Positions 36,011-45,361 of a stretch of DNA of 64,000 nucleotides are shown here, piece by piece. The position numbers and the translations under genes are program-made. The notes below the pieces were generated by a model that was not told where the DNA came from, ran no database searches, and saw nothing but the letters and a program-made list of their open reading frames with translations. The DNA is taken from assembly GCF_000725805.1 (NCBI RefSeq), contig NZ_JOFT01000037.1, positions 55,722 through 119,721 on the forward strand. Reading direction: 5' to 3'. Numbering within the stretch: the first letter of the stretch is position 1; each line of letters begins with the position of its first letter. Source of the DNA: Streptomyces xanthophaeus. Its GTDB lineage: Bacteria > Actinomycetota > Actinomycetes > Streptomycetales > Streptomycetaceae.

Positions 36011-36062
36011 CTGCCCGGCGCCCCGCCCCTCCTTACCCCGCCACCCGCGGGGCGCCGGGCAG
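36011..36062 (+). terminator. Intercistronic hairpin between xylF and xylG
   Basis: Perfect 16-bp arms, CTGCCCGGCGCCCCGC (36011-36026) and its complement (36047-36062), surround a 20-bp loop. It lies in the 180-bp gap after xylF. In importer operons such hairpins give partial termination or protect the 5' message, raising binding-protein output. Confidence 0.75.
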
Positions 36063-36156
36063 AAACGTTCCCTCCTTGCCTTACCCCCCCATTCGCCCCG
36101 CTCCTGCTCTTTTGCACGACATCCCCGCCGGTCAGGCGGCGAAGGAGATGGTTCAT

Positions 36157-36936
36157 GTGTCCGCTGCGCCCGTGCTGGCGTTGCGAGGGGTCTCGAAGCG
36201 GTTCGGTGCCGTTCAGGCCCTGACCGACGTAGAACTCGAGATCCACTCCGGTGAAGTGGTCGCCCTCGTCGGCGACAACGGCGCCGGCAAGTCCACGCTG
36301 GTCAAGACGATTGCCGGCGTGCACCCCATCGATGACGGAGTCATCGAGTGGCAGGGCCGTCCGGTCGCCATCGCCAAGCCCCACGACGCCCAGAACCTGG
36401 GCATCGCGACGGTCTACCAGGACCTCGCGCTGTGCGACAACATCGACGTCGTCGGCAACCTCTTCCTCGGCCGCGAGCTCAAGCGCCGCGGTGTCCTGGA
36501 CGAGGTGGAGATGGAGCGCCGCGCCCGCGAGCTCCTCACCACCCTGTCCATCCGGATCCCCAGTGTCCGGATTCCCATCGCCTCGCTCTCCGGCGGTCAG
36601 CGCCAGACCGTGGCGATCGCCCGCTCGATGCTCGGCGAGCCCCAGCTCGTGATCCTCGACGAGCCCACCGCCGCCCTCGGCGTCGAGCAGACCGCACAGG
36701 TCCTCGACCTCGTCGAGCGGCTGCGCGAACGCGGCCACGCCGTCATCCTCATCAGCCACAACATGGCCGATGTGAAGGCCGTCGCCGACAAGGTGGCGGT
36801 CCTGCGGCTGGGCCGCAACAACGGTGTCTTCAACGTCGCCGACACCTCGCAGGAAGAGATCATCTCCGCCATCACGGGAGCCACGGACAACGCCGTGACC
36901 CGCCGGGCGGCCCGCACCGGGGAGGCTCGCAAGTGA
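36157..36936 (+). CDS. xylG: Xylose-type ABC transporter ATP-binding protein (single domain)
   Basis: A 259-residue ATPase. Walker A is GDNGAGKST, the Q-loop is in VYQDLALCDN, the signature is LSGGQRQ, Walker B is LVILDEPTAAL and the switch histidine is in LISHNMADV. E. coli XylG and other CUT2 ATPases have two fused domains of about 500 residues; this has one, so a homodimer is expected, as in S. coelicolor. GTG 36157 is chosen because GAAGGAG (36141-36147) is correctly spaced 9 bp upstream; ATG 36148 falls too close to it. Confidence 0.9.
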   Translation: MSAAPVLALRGVSKRFGAVQALTDVELEIHSGEVVALVGDNGAGKSTLVKTIAGVHPIDDGVIEWQGRPVAIAKPHDAQNLGIATVYQDLALCDNIDVVGNLFLGRELKRRGVLDEVEMERRARELLTTLSIRIPSVRIPIASLSGGQRQTVAIARSMLGEPQLVILDEPTAALGVEQTAQVLDLVERLRERGHAVILISHNMADVKAVADKVAVLRLGRNNGVFNVADTSQEEIISAITGATDNAVTRRAARTGEARK

Positions 36937-38237
36937 GCACGAAGAACCCAGCCGACCCGCTCCGCAAGACGGACGAGAGCCACGAGGTCGTCAATCCGGC
37001 CGCCGCGGCGGACGCCATCCCCGCCGTGGACCCCCGCCTGCTCGTCCGCGAGCAGGGCCTGTCCGGGTACCTGAACGAGTTCGGCCGCAAGATGAAGGCC
37101 GGCGACCTGGGATCCCTCCCGGTCGTCATCGGCCTGATCATCATCTGGTCCATCTTCCAGGGGCTGAACTCGAACTTCCTCTCCCCGGAGAACCTCACCA
37201 ACGTCGCGATCACGATGGTCGCCACCGGCATGATGGCCGTCGGCATCATCTTCGTGCTGCTGCTCGGCGAGATCGACCTCTCGGTCGGTTCGGTCAGCGG
37301 CGTCTCGGGCGCCATCGTCGCCGTCCTGTCGGTCACCCACGGCATGAACGAGTGGCTGGCGATCCTCGCGGCGGTCGCGGGCGGTGCCGTGATCGGCTCG
37401 ATCCACGGCTTCTTCTTCGCCCGGATCGGCGCCCCGGCCTTCGCCGTCACCCTGTCGGGCCTGCTGTTCTGGTCCGGCGCGATGCTCCAGATCCTTGGCA
37501 GCAACGGCACCATCAACCTCGACTCCGACGGCGTGGTCGGTCAGCTGACCACGTACTTCTTCTCGGACGTGGCCGTCGGCTACGGTCTGGCCGCGCTCGC
37601 GGTGGTGGGGTACTTCCTCGCCTCCTTCTTCGACGCGCGCCGCCGTGAGGCCGCCGGGGTGCCCTCCCGCCCGCTCACCGAGATCCTGCTGCGCAGCGGC
37701 CTGCTCGCGGTGTTCACCTTCGGTCCCGCGGTCGTCTTCAACCAGTACAAGGGCCTGCCGCTCGCGGTGGTGCTCTTCCTGCTGGCCCTGGTCCTCACGG
37801 ACTTCGTCCTGCGGCGCACCACCTTCGGCCGCCAGGTCTTCGCACTCGGCGGCAGCGTCGAGGCCTCCCGCCGCGCGGGCATCAACGTGAACCGGGTCCG
37901 GATCACGGTGTTCGCCATCGCCGGCACCTTCGCGGCCATCGGCGGCCTGTTCTGGGCCTCCAAGATCGCGGCGGCCAACCAGAGCGCCGGCGCCGGCGAC
38001 CTGCTGATGAACGTCATCGCGGCGGCCGTCATCGGCGGCACCAGCCTCTTCGGCGGCCGGGGCCGCACCTGGAACGCCCTCCTCGGTGTCATGGTCATCA
38101 CCTCCATCCAGTACGGTCTGGCCCTGGAAGGCATCGCGACTCCGATCCAGTACATGATCACTGGCGCGGTGCTGCTGGCCACCGTGGTGATCGACTCGGT
38201 CACCCGCAAGACGCAGAAGACGGCCGGACGCGCCTGA
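36933..38237 (+). CDS. xylH: Xylose-type ABC transporter permease
   Basis: A 434-residue CUT2 permease with a roughly 60-residue charged N-terminal tail and about ten hydrophobic segments. The family motif GEIDLSVGSVSGVSGAIVAVL is intact, as are FGRQVFALGGSVEASRRAGINV and GGTSLFGGRGRTWNALLGV. It starts at a GTG overlapping the xylG stop, with GGGGAGG upstream. It completes xylFGH and is followed by a perfect terminator hairpin. Confidence 0.93.
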   Translation: MSTKNPADPLRKTDESHEVVNPAAAADAIPAVDPRLLVREQGLSGYLNEFGRKMKAGDLGSLPVVIGLIIIWSIFQGLNSNFLSPENLTNVAITMVATGMMAVGIIFVLLLGEIDLSVGSVSGVSGAIVAVLSVTHGMNEWLAILAAVAGGAVIGSIHGFFFARIGAPAFAVTLSGLLFWSGAMLQILGSNGTINLDSDGVVGQLTTYFFSDVAVGYGLAALAVVGYFLASFFDARRREAAGVPSRPLTEILLRSGLLAVFTFGPAVVFNQYKGLPLAVVLFLLALVLTDFVLRRTTFGRQVFALGGSVEASRRAGINVNRVRITVFAIAGTFAAIGGLFWASKIAAANQSAGAGDLLMNVIAAAVIGGTSLFGGRGRTWNALLGVMVITSIQYGLALEGIATPIQYMITGAVLLATVVIDSVTRKTQKTAGRA

Positions 38238-38283
38238 ACCGCCCCGGTCCGACAGTGCCGGACCAGCGGTAAGCCGGTCACAG

Positions 38284-38314
38284 TGCCCGGTGCCACTTCT
38301 CGTGGCACCGGGCA
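38284..38314 (+). terminator. Terminator after xylFGH
   Basis: Perfect 13-bp arms (TGCCCGGTGCCAC and complement) around TTCTC, about 45 bp after the xylH stop. Confidence 0.88.
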
Positions 38315-38452
38315 TCCGTGCGTGCAACCGTGGGTACGCCTGTGCGGGTATACGCCCGAATGTGATGTGTGGGTTCGGTCAGGTGCGTACATGTATGACA
38401 AAGGTGTGACCCGCTCGGGACGGCCCGATGACCGCGCCCGCGAGCGGAACAT

Positions 38453-38487
38453 TAGACTCGACAGACCAGCAAGCAACTGCAAGGAGG
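38453..38487 (+). promoter_or_regulatory. Candidate -10 box and ribosome-binding site of dxs
   Basis: TAGACT (38453-38458) is a good -10 box in the otherwise empty 178-bp region between the xyl terminator and dxs; no matching -35 is seen. AAGGAGG (38481-38487) lies 5 bp before GTG 38493 and decides that start over upstream in-frame codons. Confidence 0.5.
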
Positions 38488-38492
38488 CACGG

Positions 38493-40409
38493 GTGCTGCT
38501 GACCCGCATCAAGGGACCGCGCGATCTGGACCGGCTCAGCCAGGAGGAGCTCGACCAGCTCGCGGCCGAGATCAGGTCCTTCCTCGTCGACGCCGTCTCC
38601 AAGACCGGCGGGCACCTCGGCCCCAACCTCGGGGTGGTCGAACTGACGATCGCCCTGCACCGGGTCTTCGACTCGCCGAAGGACAAGGTCCTCTTCGACA
38701 CCGGCCACCAGGCCTACGTCCACAAGCTGCTCACCGGCCGCCAGGACTTCTCCGACCTGCGCACCAAGGGCGGGCTCTCCGGCTACCCCTCGCGCGCCGA
38801 GTCCGACCACGACGTGATCGAGAACTCGCACGCCTCCACCGTGCTGGGCTGGGCCGACGGCATCGCCAAGGCCAACGAGGTGCTCGGCCGCGAGGACCAC
38901 CACGTCGCAGCCGTCATCGGCGACGGCGCCCTGACCGGCGGCATGGCCTGGGAGGCGCTGAACAACATCGCCGCCGCCAAGGACCGGCCCCTGGTCATCG
39001 TCGTCAACGACAACGAGCGCTCCTACGGCCCGACCATCGGCGGCCTCGCCAACCACCTGGCCACCCTGCGCACCACGGACGGCTACGAGCGCTTCCTGGC
39101 CCGCGGCAAGGACCTCCTGGAGCGCACCCCGGTCGTCGGGAAGCCGCTCTACGAGACCCTGCACGGCGCCAAGAAGGGCCTCAAGGACTTCATCGCCCCG
39201 CAGGGCATGTTCGAGGACCTGGGCCTGAAGTACATCGGGCCCATCGACGGCCACGACATCGAGGCCCTGGAATCCGCCCTCCAGCGCGCCAAGCGCTTCA
39301 GCGGACCGGTCATCGTGCACTGCCTCACCCAGAAGGGCCGCGGCTACACCCCGGCCCTGGAGCACGAGGCGGACCGCTTCCACGCGGTCGGCGTGATCCA
39401 CCCGGACACCGGACTGCCGGTGAAGACCGCCGCCGCCAGCTGGACCTCCGTCTTCGCCGACGAGATGGTCAAGCTCGGCCACGACCGCCAGGACATCGTC
39501 GGCATCACCGCCGCCATGCTCCACCCGGTCGGGCTGAACAAGTTCGCCGAGGCCTTCCCGGACCGGATCTTCGACGTGGGGATCGCCGAACAGCACGGCG
39601 CGACCTCGGCCGCGGGGCTGGCCACCGGCGGGGTCCACCCCGTCTTCGCGGTCTACGCCACCTTCCTCAACCGCGCCTTCGACCAGGTCCTGATGGACGT
39701 GGCCCTGCACAAGTGCGGAGTCACCTTCGTCCTGGACCGCGCCGGTGTCACCGGCGACGACGGCGCCTCCCACAACGGCATGTGGGACATGTCCATCCTC
39801 CAGGTCGTCCCCGGCCTGCGCCTCGCCGCCCCGCGCGACGCGGAGCAGCTGCGCGCCCAGCTGCGCGAGGCCGTCGAGGTCAAGGACGCCCCGACCGTCG
39901 TGCGCTACTCCAAGGGCGTCGTCGGCCCGGCCGTCCCGGCCGTCGGCCGCATCGGCGGCATGGACGTGCTGCGCGAGCCCGGCGCCGACGTCACCCGGCC
40001 GGACGTACTGCTCGTCTCGGTCGGCGCACTGGCCCCGATGTGCCTGGAGATCGCCACCCTGCTGGACAAGCAGGGCATCACCACCACCGTGGTCGACCCC
40101 CGCTGGGTCAAGCCGGTGGACGAGGCACTGGCCCCGCTGGCCGACCGCCACCGCGTGGTCGTCACCGTCGAGGACAACGGCCGCACCGGCGGCGTGGGCT
40201 CCGCCGTCTCGCAGGCCCTGCGCGACGCGGGCGTCGACGTACCGCTGCGCGACTTCGGCATCCCGCAGCGTTTCCTCGACCACGCCTCCCGCAAGGAGGT
40301 CATGGCCGAGATCGGGCTGACGGCGCCGGACATCGCCCGGCAGGTCACGGGCCTGGTGGCCAAGCTGGACGGGCGTTACGACAGCGAGCCGGCCGCCGCC
40401 GTCGACTAG
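38493..40409 (+). CDS. dxs: 1-deoxy-D-xylulose-5-phosphate synthase
   Basis: A 638-residue thiamine-diphosphate enzyme that condenses pyruvate and glyceraldehyde-3-phosphate, the first step of the non-mevalonate isoprenoid pathway. The ThDP motif [19 protein letters not shown] with the distal NDN is present near residues 150-180, followed by a transketolase-type pyrimidine domain ([18 protein letters not shown]) and the C-terminal domain (WVKPVDEAL). N-terminal [17 protein letters not shown] and [16 protein letters not shown] are typical. Streptomyces often have two dxs genes. It stands alone between strong hairpins, so it is probably monocistronic. Confidence 0.96.
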   Translation: MLLTRIKGPRDLDRLSQEELDQLAAEIRSFLVDAVSKTGGHLGPNLGVVELTIALHRVFDSPKDKVLFDTGHQAYVHKLLTGRQDFSDLRTKGGLSGYPSRAESDHDVIENSHASTVLGWADGIAKANEVLGREDHHVAAVIGDGALTGGMAWEALNNIAAAKDRPLVIVVNDNERSYGPTIGGLANHLATLRTTDGYERFLARGKDLLERTPVVGKPLYETLHGAKKGLKDFIAPQGMFEDLGLKYIGPIDGHDIEALESALQRAKRFSGPVIVHCLTQKGRGYTPALEHEADRFHAVGVIHPDTGLPVKTAAASWTSVFADEMVKLGHDRQDIVGITAAMLHPVGLNKFAEAFPDRIFDVGIAEQHGATSAAGLATGGVHPVFAVYATFLNRAFDQVLMDVALHKCGVTFVLDRAGVTGDDGASHNGMWDMSILQVVPGLRLAAPRDAEQLRAQLREAVEVKDAPTVVRYSKGVVGPAVPAVGRIGGMDVLREPGADVTRPDVLLVSVGALAPMCLEIATLLDKQGITTTVVDPRWVKPVDEALAPLADRHRVVVTVEDNGRTGGVGSAVSQALRDAGVDVPLRDFGIPQRFLDHASRKEVMAEIGLTAPDIARQVTGLVAKLDGRYDSEPAAAVD

Positions 40410-40437
40410 ACCTCCGGGTCACCGCGCGGTTGCACGT

Positions 40438-40483
40438 CACGGGCCGGGAGATCACTCTGAAGGAGTGGGCCTCCCGGCCCGTG
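40438..40483 (+). terminator. Terminator after dxs
   Basis: Perfect 13-bp arms CACGGGCCGGGAG (40438-40450) and complement (40471-40483) with a 20-bp loop, about 30 bp after the stop and just before the permease gene. Confidence 0.75.
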
Positions 40484-40516
40484 CGCGTGCGTCGACACCT
40501 GTTCGGAGGTGCGTTG

Positions 40517-42013
40517 GTGAGTAGGGATATGAACAGCCCCTTCCGCACCAAGACGGTGGAGCAGTCCATCCGCGACACGGAGGAGCCGGAACACGCCCTC
40601 CGCAAATCGCTCTCCGCCTGGGACCTGACGGTGTTCGGTGTGGGTGTCATCATCGGCACCGGCATCTTCGTCCTCACGGGCATCGCAGCCCGGAACAACG
40701 CCGGACCCGCCACCGCCCTCGCCTTCGTGGCGGCGGGCATCGTCTGCGCCCTGGCGGCGCTCTGCTACGCCGAGTTCGCCTCCACCGTTCCGGTGGCCGG
40801 CTCGGCGTACACCTTCTCGTACGCCTCGATCGGTGAGCTGCCCGCCTGGATCATCGGCTGGGACCTGGTGCTGGAGTTCGCGCTCGGCACCGCGGTCGTG
40901 GCGGTGGGCTGGTCCGGGTACGTGCGCCACCTCATGGAGACCAACCTGGGCTGGGAGCTGCCCACCGCGCTCTCCGGGCCCGATGCCGGAGGCACGTTCG
41001 ACCTGCTGGCGTTCCTGCTGATCCTGGTGCTGACCGCGATCCTGGTCATCGGGACGAAGCTTTCGGCGCGGATCACCGCGATCGTCGTCGCCATCAAGGT
41101 CACGGTGGTGCTGCTGGTCATCATCGCCGGTCTGTTCTTCATCAAGGCCGACAACTACTCCCCGTTCATCCCTCCGGCCCAGCCGCAGGAGGCGGGCGGC
41201 GGCCTGCACGCACCACTGGTGCAGCTGCTCTTCGGCTACGCGCCCACCAACTTCGGCGTCATGGGCATCTTCACGGCGGCCTCGCTCATCTTCTTCGCCT
41301 TCATCGGCTTCGACGTCGTGGCCACCGCGGCCGAGGAGACCAAGAACCCCCAGCGGGACATGCCGCGCGGCATCCTCGGATCGCTGCTGATCTGCACGGT
41401 GCTCTACGTCGCCGTGACGCTGGTGGTCACCGGCATGCAGAAGTACTCGGAGATGTCGCCCACCGCGCCACTCGCCGAAGCCTTCAAATCCGTGAACCAG
41501 CCCTTCTTCGCCGGCGCCATCAGCCTCGGGGCGTCCGTCGGTCTGATCACGGTGTGCATGATCCTGTTGCTCGGCCAGACCCGCGTGTTCTTCGCGATGA
41601 GCCGTGACGGACTGCTCCCGCGCGTCTTCTCCGTCACCCACCCGAAGTACCGCACGCCGTACCGGGCGACGCTCCTGCTCGGCGGGATCATCGCCGTCGT
41701 CGCAGGCTTCACCAGTCTGGAGAAGCTCGCGGAACTGGTGAACATCGGCACCCTGTTCGCCTTCGTGGTGGTGGCCCTCGGCGTGATCGTCCTGCGCCGC
41801 ACCCGCCCCGACCTGCACCGGTCCTTCCGCACCCCGTGGGTGCCGGTGGTCCCGATCCTGTCGATCGCGGCCTCGCTCTGGCTGATGCTCAACCTGCCGG
41901 CCGAGACCTGGATCCGCTTCGGGATCTGGATGGCGATCGGCATCGTCGTCTACTTCCTGTACGGACGCCAGCACAGCCGCCTCGGCAAGGAAGGCGCCGA
42001 CGCGAAGTTCTAG
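40517..42013 (+). CDS. APC family amino acid permease (cationic amino acid transporter-like)
   Basis: A 498-residue permease with 12 or more predicted helices. Helix 1 carries the APC motif GVGVIIGTGIFVLTG and the family's AxxCALxxxCYAEFASTVPVAGSAYTFSY follows, closest to the YfnA/CAT subgroup. The conserved FFAFIGFDVVATAAEETKNPQRDMPRGI loop is intact. Substrates are probably branched-chain or cationic amino acids, but the sequence does not decide. GTG 40517 is preceded by GGAGG 7 bp upstream; ATG 40529 is a weaker alternative. Flanked by terminators, it is monocistronic. Confidence 0.92.
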   Translation: MSRDMNSPFRTKTVEQSIRDTEEPEHALRKSLSAWDLTVFGVGVIIGTGIFVLTGIAARNNAGPATALAFVAAGIVCALAALCYAEFASTVPVAGSAYTFSYASIGELPAWIIGWDLVLEFALGTAVVAVGWSGYVRHLMETNLGWELPTALSGPDAGGTFDLLAFLLILVLTAILVIGTKLSARITAIVVAIKVTVVLLVIIAGLFFIKADNYSPFIPPAQPQEAGGGLHAPLVQLLFGYAPTNFGVMGIFTAASLIFFAFIGFDVVATAAEETKNPQRDMPRGILGSLLICTVLYVAVTLVVTGMQKYSEMSPTAPLAEAFKSVNQPFFAGAISLGASVGLITVCMILLLGQTRVFFAMSRDGLLPRVFSVTHPKYRTPYRATLLLGGIIAVVAGFTSLEKLAELVNIGTLFAFVVVALGVIVLRRTRPDLHRSFRTPWVPVVPILSIAASLWLMLNLPAETWIRFGIWMAIGIVVYFLYGRQHSRLGKEGADAKF

Positions 42014-42042
42014 CGCGAAGAGTTCTCGCGCGAAAAGCCGGA

Positions 42043-42074
42043 AGCCGGCCGTACGGTCACCCGTACGGCCGGCT
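42043..42074. terminator. Bidirectional terminator between permease and LCP genes
   Basis: Perfect 14-bp arms (AGCCGGCCGTACGG and complement) with a TCAC loop between converging genes. Confidence 0.88.
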
Positions 42075-42093
42075 CCCTGTGCGCGGGCTCCCG

Positions 42094-43131
42094 TCAGCCC
42101 TTGGCCGGGGACTTCTTCGCCGAGTCGGGGACCGGCTGGTCGTTGCGCACGGCCTCCCACAGCTGGGTGGCCTGCGGCTCCGCGACGATCACCCGGTTGG
42201 GGTCCACCTTGTCGTAGGCGACCGGAAGCATGATCGTCTGCATGGTGTCGGGGTCCACGCCCTTCATGCTCTGCGCGAAGTCGGACAGCGCGGTGAGCGA
42301 GGCGAGGTCGGAGTCGGTGGTCAGCGACTTCGTCCCGGCGTCGGCGAGCTTGTACAGGCGCGCCGGGTTGCCGAGGGCGTCCTGCTTCTTGATCTCGGAC
42401 AGCATCGCCATCATGAACTGCTGCTGCAGGCCTATGCGTCCGAGGTCGCTGCCGTCCCCGTAGCCGTAGCGGGTGCGGACGAACTTGAGGGAGTCGGTCC
42501 CGTTCAGCCGGTGCGTGCCCGCGTCCAGCTTCAGGCCGCCCTTGGCCCCGGTCATCGGCTTGTCCAGGGTGACCGTGACCCCGCCGAGCGCGTCCACCAG
42601 GCCCTTGAAGCCGGCGAAGTCCACCTCGACGAAGTGGTCCACGCGGACCCCGGACATCTCCTCGACGGTCTTGACCACGCAGGCCGGACCGCCCAGACCG
42701 TAGATGCTGTTGAACATGGCCCGCTTCTGGGACGGCACGGTCTTGCCCTCCCCGTCCTTGCACTCGGGCCGGGTGACCAGGGTGTCGCGGGGGATGCTGA
42801 TCGCGGTGGCCTTGGCGCGGCCCTCGGGTATGTGCACCAGCATCGTGGTGTCCGAACGGGCGCCGCTCACGTCGCCGTGGTCGAGGTCCGCGTTGGCCCC
42901 GGCCCGCGAGTCGGAGCCGAGCACCAGGACGTTCTGCGCGCCCGCGACGACCTTCTGTGGCCGGTTGTCGCCGATCGCCTGGTCCAGGTCGACGCTGTCG
43001 ATGTTCCCGTTGAGGTGGCTGTACGTCCACCAGCCCGCCCCGGCCGCGCCCAGGATCAGCACGGCGACCAGCAGCAGGGTGATCCGCAGAATGCGGCGGC
43101 GGCGCCTGGGCCGCGCGTGCTTGTCCGTCAT
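42094..43131 (-). CDS. LytR-CpsA-Psr (LCP) family cell-wall glycopolymer transferase
   Basis: A 345-residue type II membrane protein. A basic cytoplasmic head (KHARPRRRRRILR) and one membrane helix (residues about 14-36) are followed by an extracellular LCP domain. Conserved charged residues appear in LGSDSRAG, GARSDTTMLVHI, AISIPRDTLV and the RTRYGYGDGSDLGRIGLQQQF segment that binds the polyprenyl-phosphate group. LCP enzymes attach teichoic-acid-like or other glycopolymers to peptidoglycan. The gene is single, ending at a shared terminator. Confidence 0.92.
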   Translation of the reverse strand: MTDKHARPRRRRRILRITLLLVAVLILGAAGAGWWTYSHLNGNIDSVDLDQAIGDNRPQKVVAGAQNVLVLGSDSRAGANADLDHGDVSGARSDTTMLVHIPEGRAKATAISIPRDTLVTRPECKDGEGKTVPSQKRAMFNSIYGLGGPACVVKTVEEMSGVRVDHFVEVDFAGFKGLVDALGGVTVTLDKPMTGAKGGLKLDAGTHRLNGTDSLKFVRTRYGYGDGSDLGRIGLQQQFMMAMLSEIKKQDALGNPARLYKLADAGTKSLTTDSDLASLTALSDFAQSMKGVDPDTMQTIMLPVAYDKVDPNRVIVAEPQATQLWEAVRNDQPVPDSAKKSPAKG

Positions 43132-43167
43132 GGGGGTGAATCTTAGACAGGTATTCGAATGGCCGAA

Positions 43168-43191
43168 GCCCGCCCCCCGGAAGGGGCGGGC
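43168..43191 (-). terminator. Terminator after fadB
   Basis: GCCCGCCCC pairs perfectly with GGGGCGGGC around CCGGAA, about 32 bp past the fadB stop on the minus strand. Confidence 0.8.
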
Positions 43192-43222
43192 CGGGCCGTG
43201 AAATGCCGCTCTGCGGGCCGGA

Positions 43223-45361
43223 CTAGGCGGGAACGCTCGCCAGTCCGGGAGCCAGGAACTTCTTGCCGTTCACGCGCTCCGAGACGCCCTCACGGTCCAG
43301 GTACGGGGTGATGCCGCCCAGGTGGAAGGGCCAGCCCGCACCGGTGATGAGGCAGAGGTCGATGTCCTGGGCCTCGGCCACGACACCCTCCTCCAGCATC
43401 AGGCCGATCTCCTGCGCCACCGCGTCCAGGACGCGGTCGCGGACCTGCTCCTCCGTCAGGACGGAGTCGCCCTGCACCAGGAGGGCGGCCACCTCGGGGT
43501 CGAGCTCCGGCTTGAAGCCGTTCTCCGGCTTGTAGACGTAGAAGCCGCGCTTGCCGGCCTCGACGACCCGCTTGAGGTTGGGGGAGACGGTGAAGCGCTC
43601 CGGGAAGGCGCGGTTCAGGGTCTCGGAGACGTGCAGACCGATCGCCGGTCCCACGAGCTCCAGGAGCACCAGCGGGGACATCGGCAGGCCGAGCGGCTCG
43701 ATGGCCTTCTCGGCGGTGACCACCGGGGTGCCCTCGTCGATGACGTTCTGGATCTCGCCCATGAAGCGGGTCAGGATGCGGTTCACGACGAACGCCGGGG
43801 CGTCCTTGGTGAGGACCGCGGTCTTCTTCAGCTTCTTGGCGACACCGAAGGCCGTGGCCAGCGAGGCGTCGTCGGTCTGCTCACCGCGGACGATCTCCAG
43901 CAGCGGGAGGATCGCGACCGGGTTGAAGAAGTGGAAGCCGACCACGCGCTCCGGGTGCTGGAGCTTGGAGGCCATCTCCGACACCGACAGCGAGGAGGTG
44001 TTGGTGGCGAGGATCGCGTGCGCCGGGGCGACCGCCTCGACCTCCGCGAACACCTTCTGCTTGACGGACATCTCCTCGAACACGGCCTCGATGATGAAGT
44101 CCGCGTCCGCGAAGCCCTCGGCCTTGTCCAGGACGCCCGTCACCAGGGCGGTCAGGCGGTTGGCCTTGTCCTGGTTGATGCGGCCCTTGCCGAGCAGCTT
44201 CTGGATCTCGGCGTGGACGTAGCCCACGCCCTTGTCCACGCGCTCCTGGTCGATGTCGGTGAGGACCACCGGCACCTCCAGGCGGCGCAGGAAGAGCAGC
44301 GCCAGCTGCGAGGCCATCAGGCCCGCGCCGACGACGCCGACCTTGGTGACCGGACGGGCCAGGGACTTGTCCGGGGCACCGGCCGGGCGCTTGGCGCGCT
44401 TCTGGACCAGGTTGAAGGCGTAGATGCCCGAGCGCAGCTCGCCGCCCATGATGAGGTCCGCGAGCGCGGTGTCCTCGGCGTCGAAGCCGGCCTGGAGGTC
44501 GCCGTCCTTGGCCGCGGCGATGATGTCCAGCGCGCGGTAGGCGGCCGGGGCGGCGCCGTGCACCTTGGAGTCCGCGACGGCGCGGCCCTTGGCGACGGCC
44601 GCGTCCCAGGCCTCGCCGCGCTCGACCTCGGCGCGGACGACCTCGGTGTCACCCTTGAGGACCTTCGCGGTCCAGACGAGGGACTGCTCCAGGAAGTCGG
44701 CGCCCTCGAAGATCGCGTCGGCGATGCCGAGCTCGAAGACCTGCTTGCCCTTGAGCTGGCGGTTCTGGTTCAGCGAGTTCTCGATGATCACCGAGATCGC
44801 GCGCTCCGCGCCGATCAGGTTCGGCAGCAGGGCGCAGCCGCCCCAGCCGGGGACCAGACCGAGGAAGACCTCGGGCAGCGAGAAGGCCGGGATGGCCTTC
44901 GAGACGGTGCGGTAGGTGCAGTGCAGGCCGACCTCGACGCCGCCGCCCATCGCCGCGCCGTTGTAGTAGGCGAAGGTCGGGACCGAGAGGGCCGCCAGAC
45001 GCTTGAAGACGTCGTGGCCGCCCTTGCCGATGGCGAGCGCATCGTCGTGCTTGCCCAGCAGCTCGACGCCCTTGAGGTCGGCGCCGACCGCGAAGATGAA
45101 CGGCTTGCCGGTGATGCCCGCGCCGACGATGGAGCCCGCGAGGGCCTCCTGCTCGACCTGGTCGATCGCCGTGTTCAGGTTGGCGAGGGACTGCGGGCCG
45201 AAGGTGGTCGGCTTGGTGTGGTCGAAGCCGTTGTCCAGCGTGACGAGCGCGAAGCGCCCGGCGCCGAACGGCAGGTCCAGGTGGCGGACGTGCGCGGACG
45301 TGACGACCTCGTCCGGGAACAGCTCGGCCGCGCCCTTCAGGAGCTCAGCGGTGGTGCTCAC
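43223..45361 (-). CDS. fadB: Fatty-acid oxidation complex alpha subunit (enoyl-CoA hydratase/3-hydroxyacyl-CoA dehydrogenase)
   Basis: A 712-residue bifunctional beta-oxidation enzyme. Residues about 1-200 form the enoyl-CoA hydratase (crotonase) domain with the oxyanion-hole segment YYNGAAMGGGVEVGLHCTYR and the catalytic-Glu region ALPEVFLGLVPGWGG-like (SLPEVFLGLVPGWGGCALL). From about residue 335 a Rossmann motif (GVVGAGLMASQLALL) begins the hydroxyacyl-CoA dehydrogenase, with GFHFFNPV and two C-terminal helical domains. It starts at GTG 45361, overlapping the thiolase stop (GTGA), so the two subunits are translated together. Confidence 0.95.
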   Translation of the reverse strand: MSTTAELLKGAAELFPDEVVTSAHVRHLDLPFGAGRFALVTLDNGFDHTKPTTFGPQSLANLNTAIDQVEQEALAGSIVGAGITGKPFIFAVGADLKGVELLGKHDDALAIGKGGHDVFKRLAALSVPTFAYYNGAAMGGGVEVGLHCTYRTVSKAIPAFSLPEVFLGLVPGWGGCALLPNLIGAERAISVIIENSLNQNRQLKGKQVFELGIADAIFEGADFLEQSLVWTAKVLKGDTEVVRAEVERGEAWDAAVAKGRAVADSKVHGAAPAAYRALDIIAAAKDGDLQAGFDAEDTALADLIMGGELRSGIYAFNLVQKRAKRPAGAPDKSLARPVTKVGVVGAGLMASQLALLFLRRLEVPVVLTDIDQERVDKGVGYVHAEIQKLLGKGRINQDKANRLTALVTGVLDKAEGFADADFIIEAVFEEMSVKQKVFAEVEAVAPAHAILATNTSSLSVSEMASKLQHPERVVGFHFFNPVAILPLLEIVRGEQTDDASLATAFGVAKKLKKTAVLTKDAPAFVVNRILTRFMGEIQNVIDEGTPVVTAEKAIEPLGLPMSPLVLLELVGPAIGLHVSETLNRAFPERFTVSPNLKRVVEAGKRGFYVYKPENGFKPELDPEVAALLVQGDSVLTEEQVRDRVLDAVAQEIGLMLEEGVVAEAQDIDLCLITGAGWPFHLGGITPYLDREGVSERVNGKKFLAPGLASVPA

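Noticed and set aside
38379-40283. Long minus-strand frame opposite dxs
   Set aside because: Antisense shadow of a clear DXP synthase gene.
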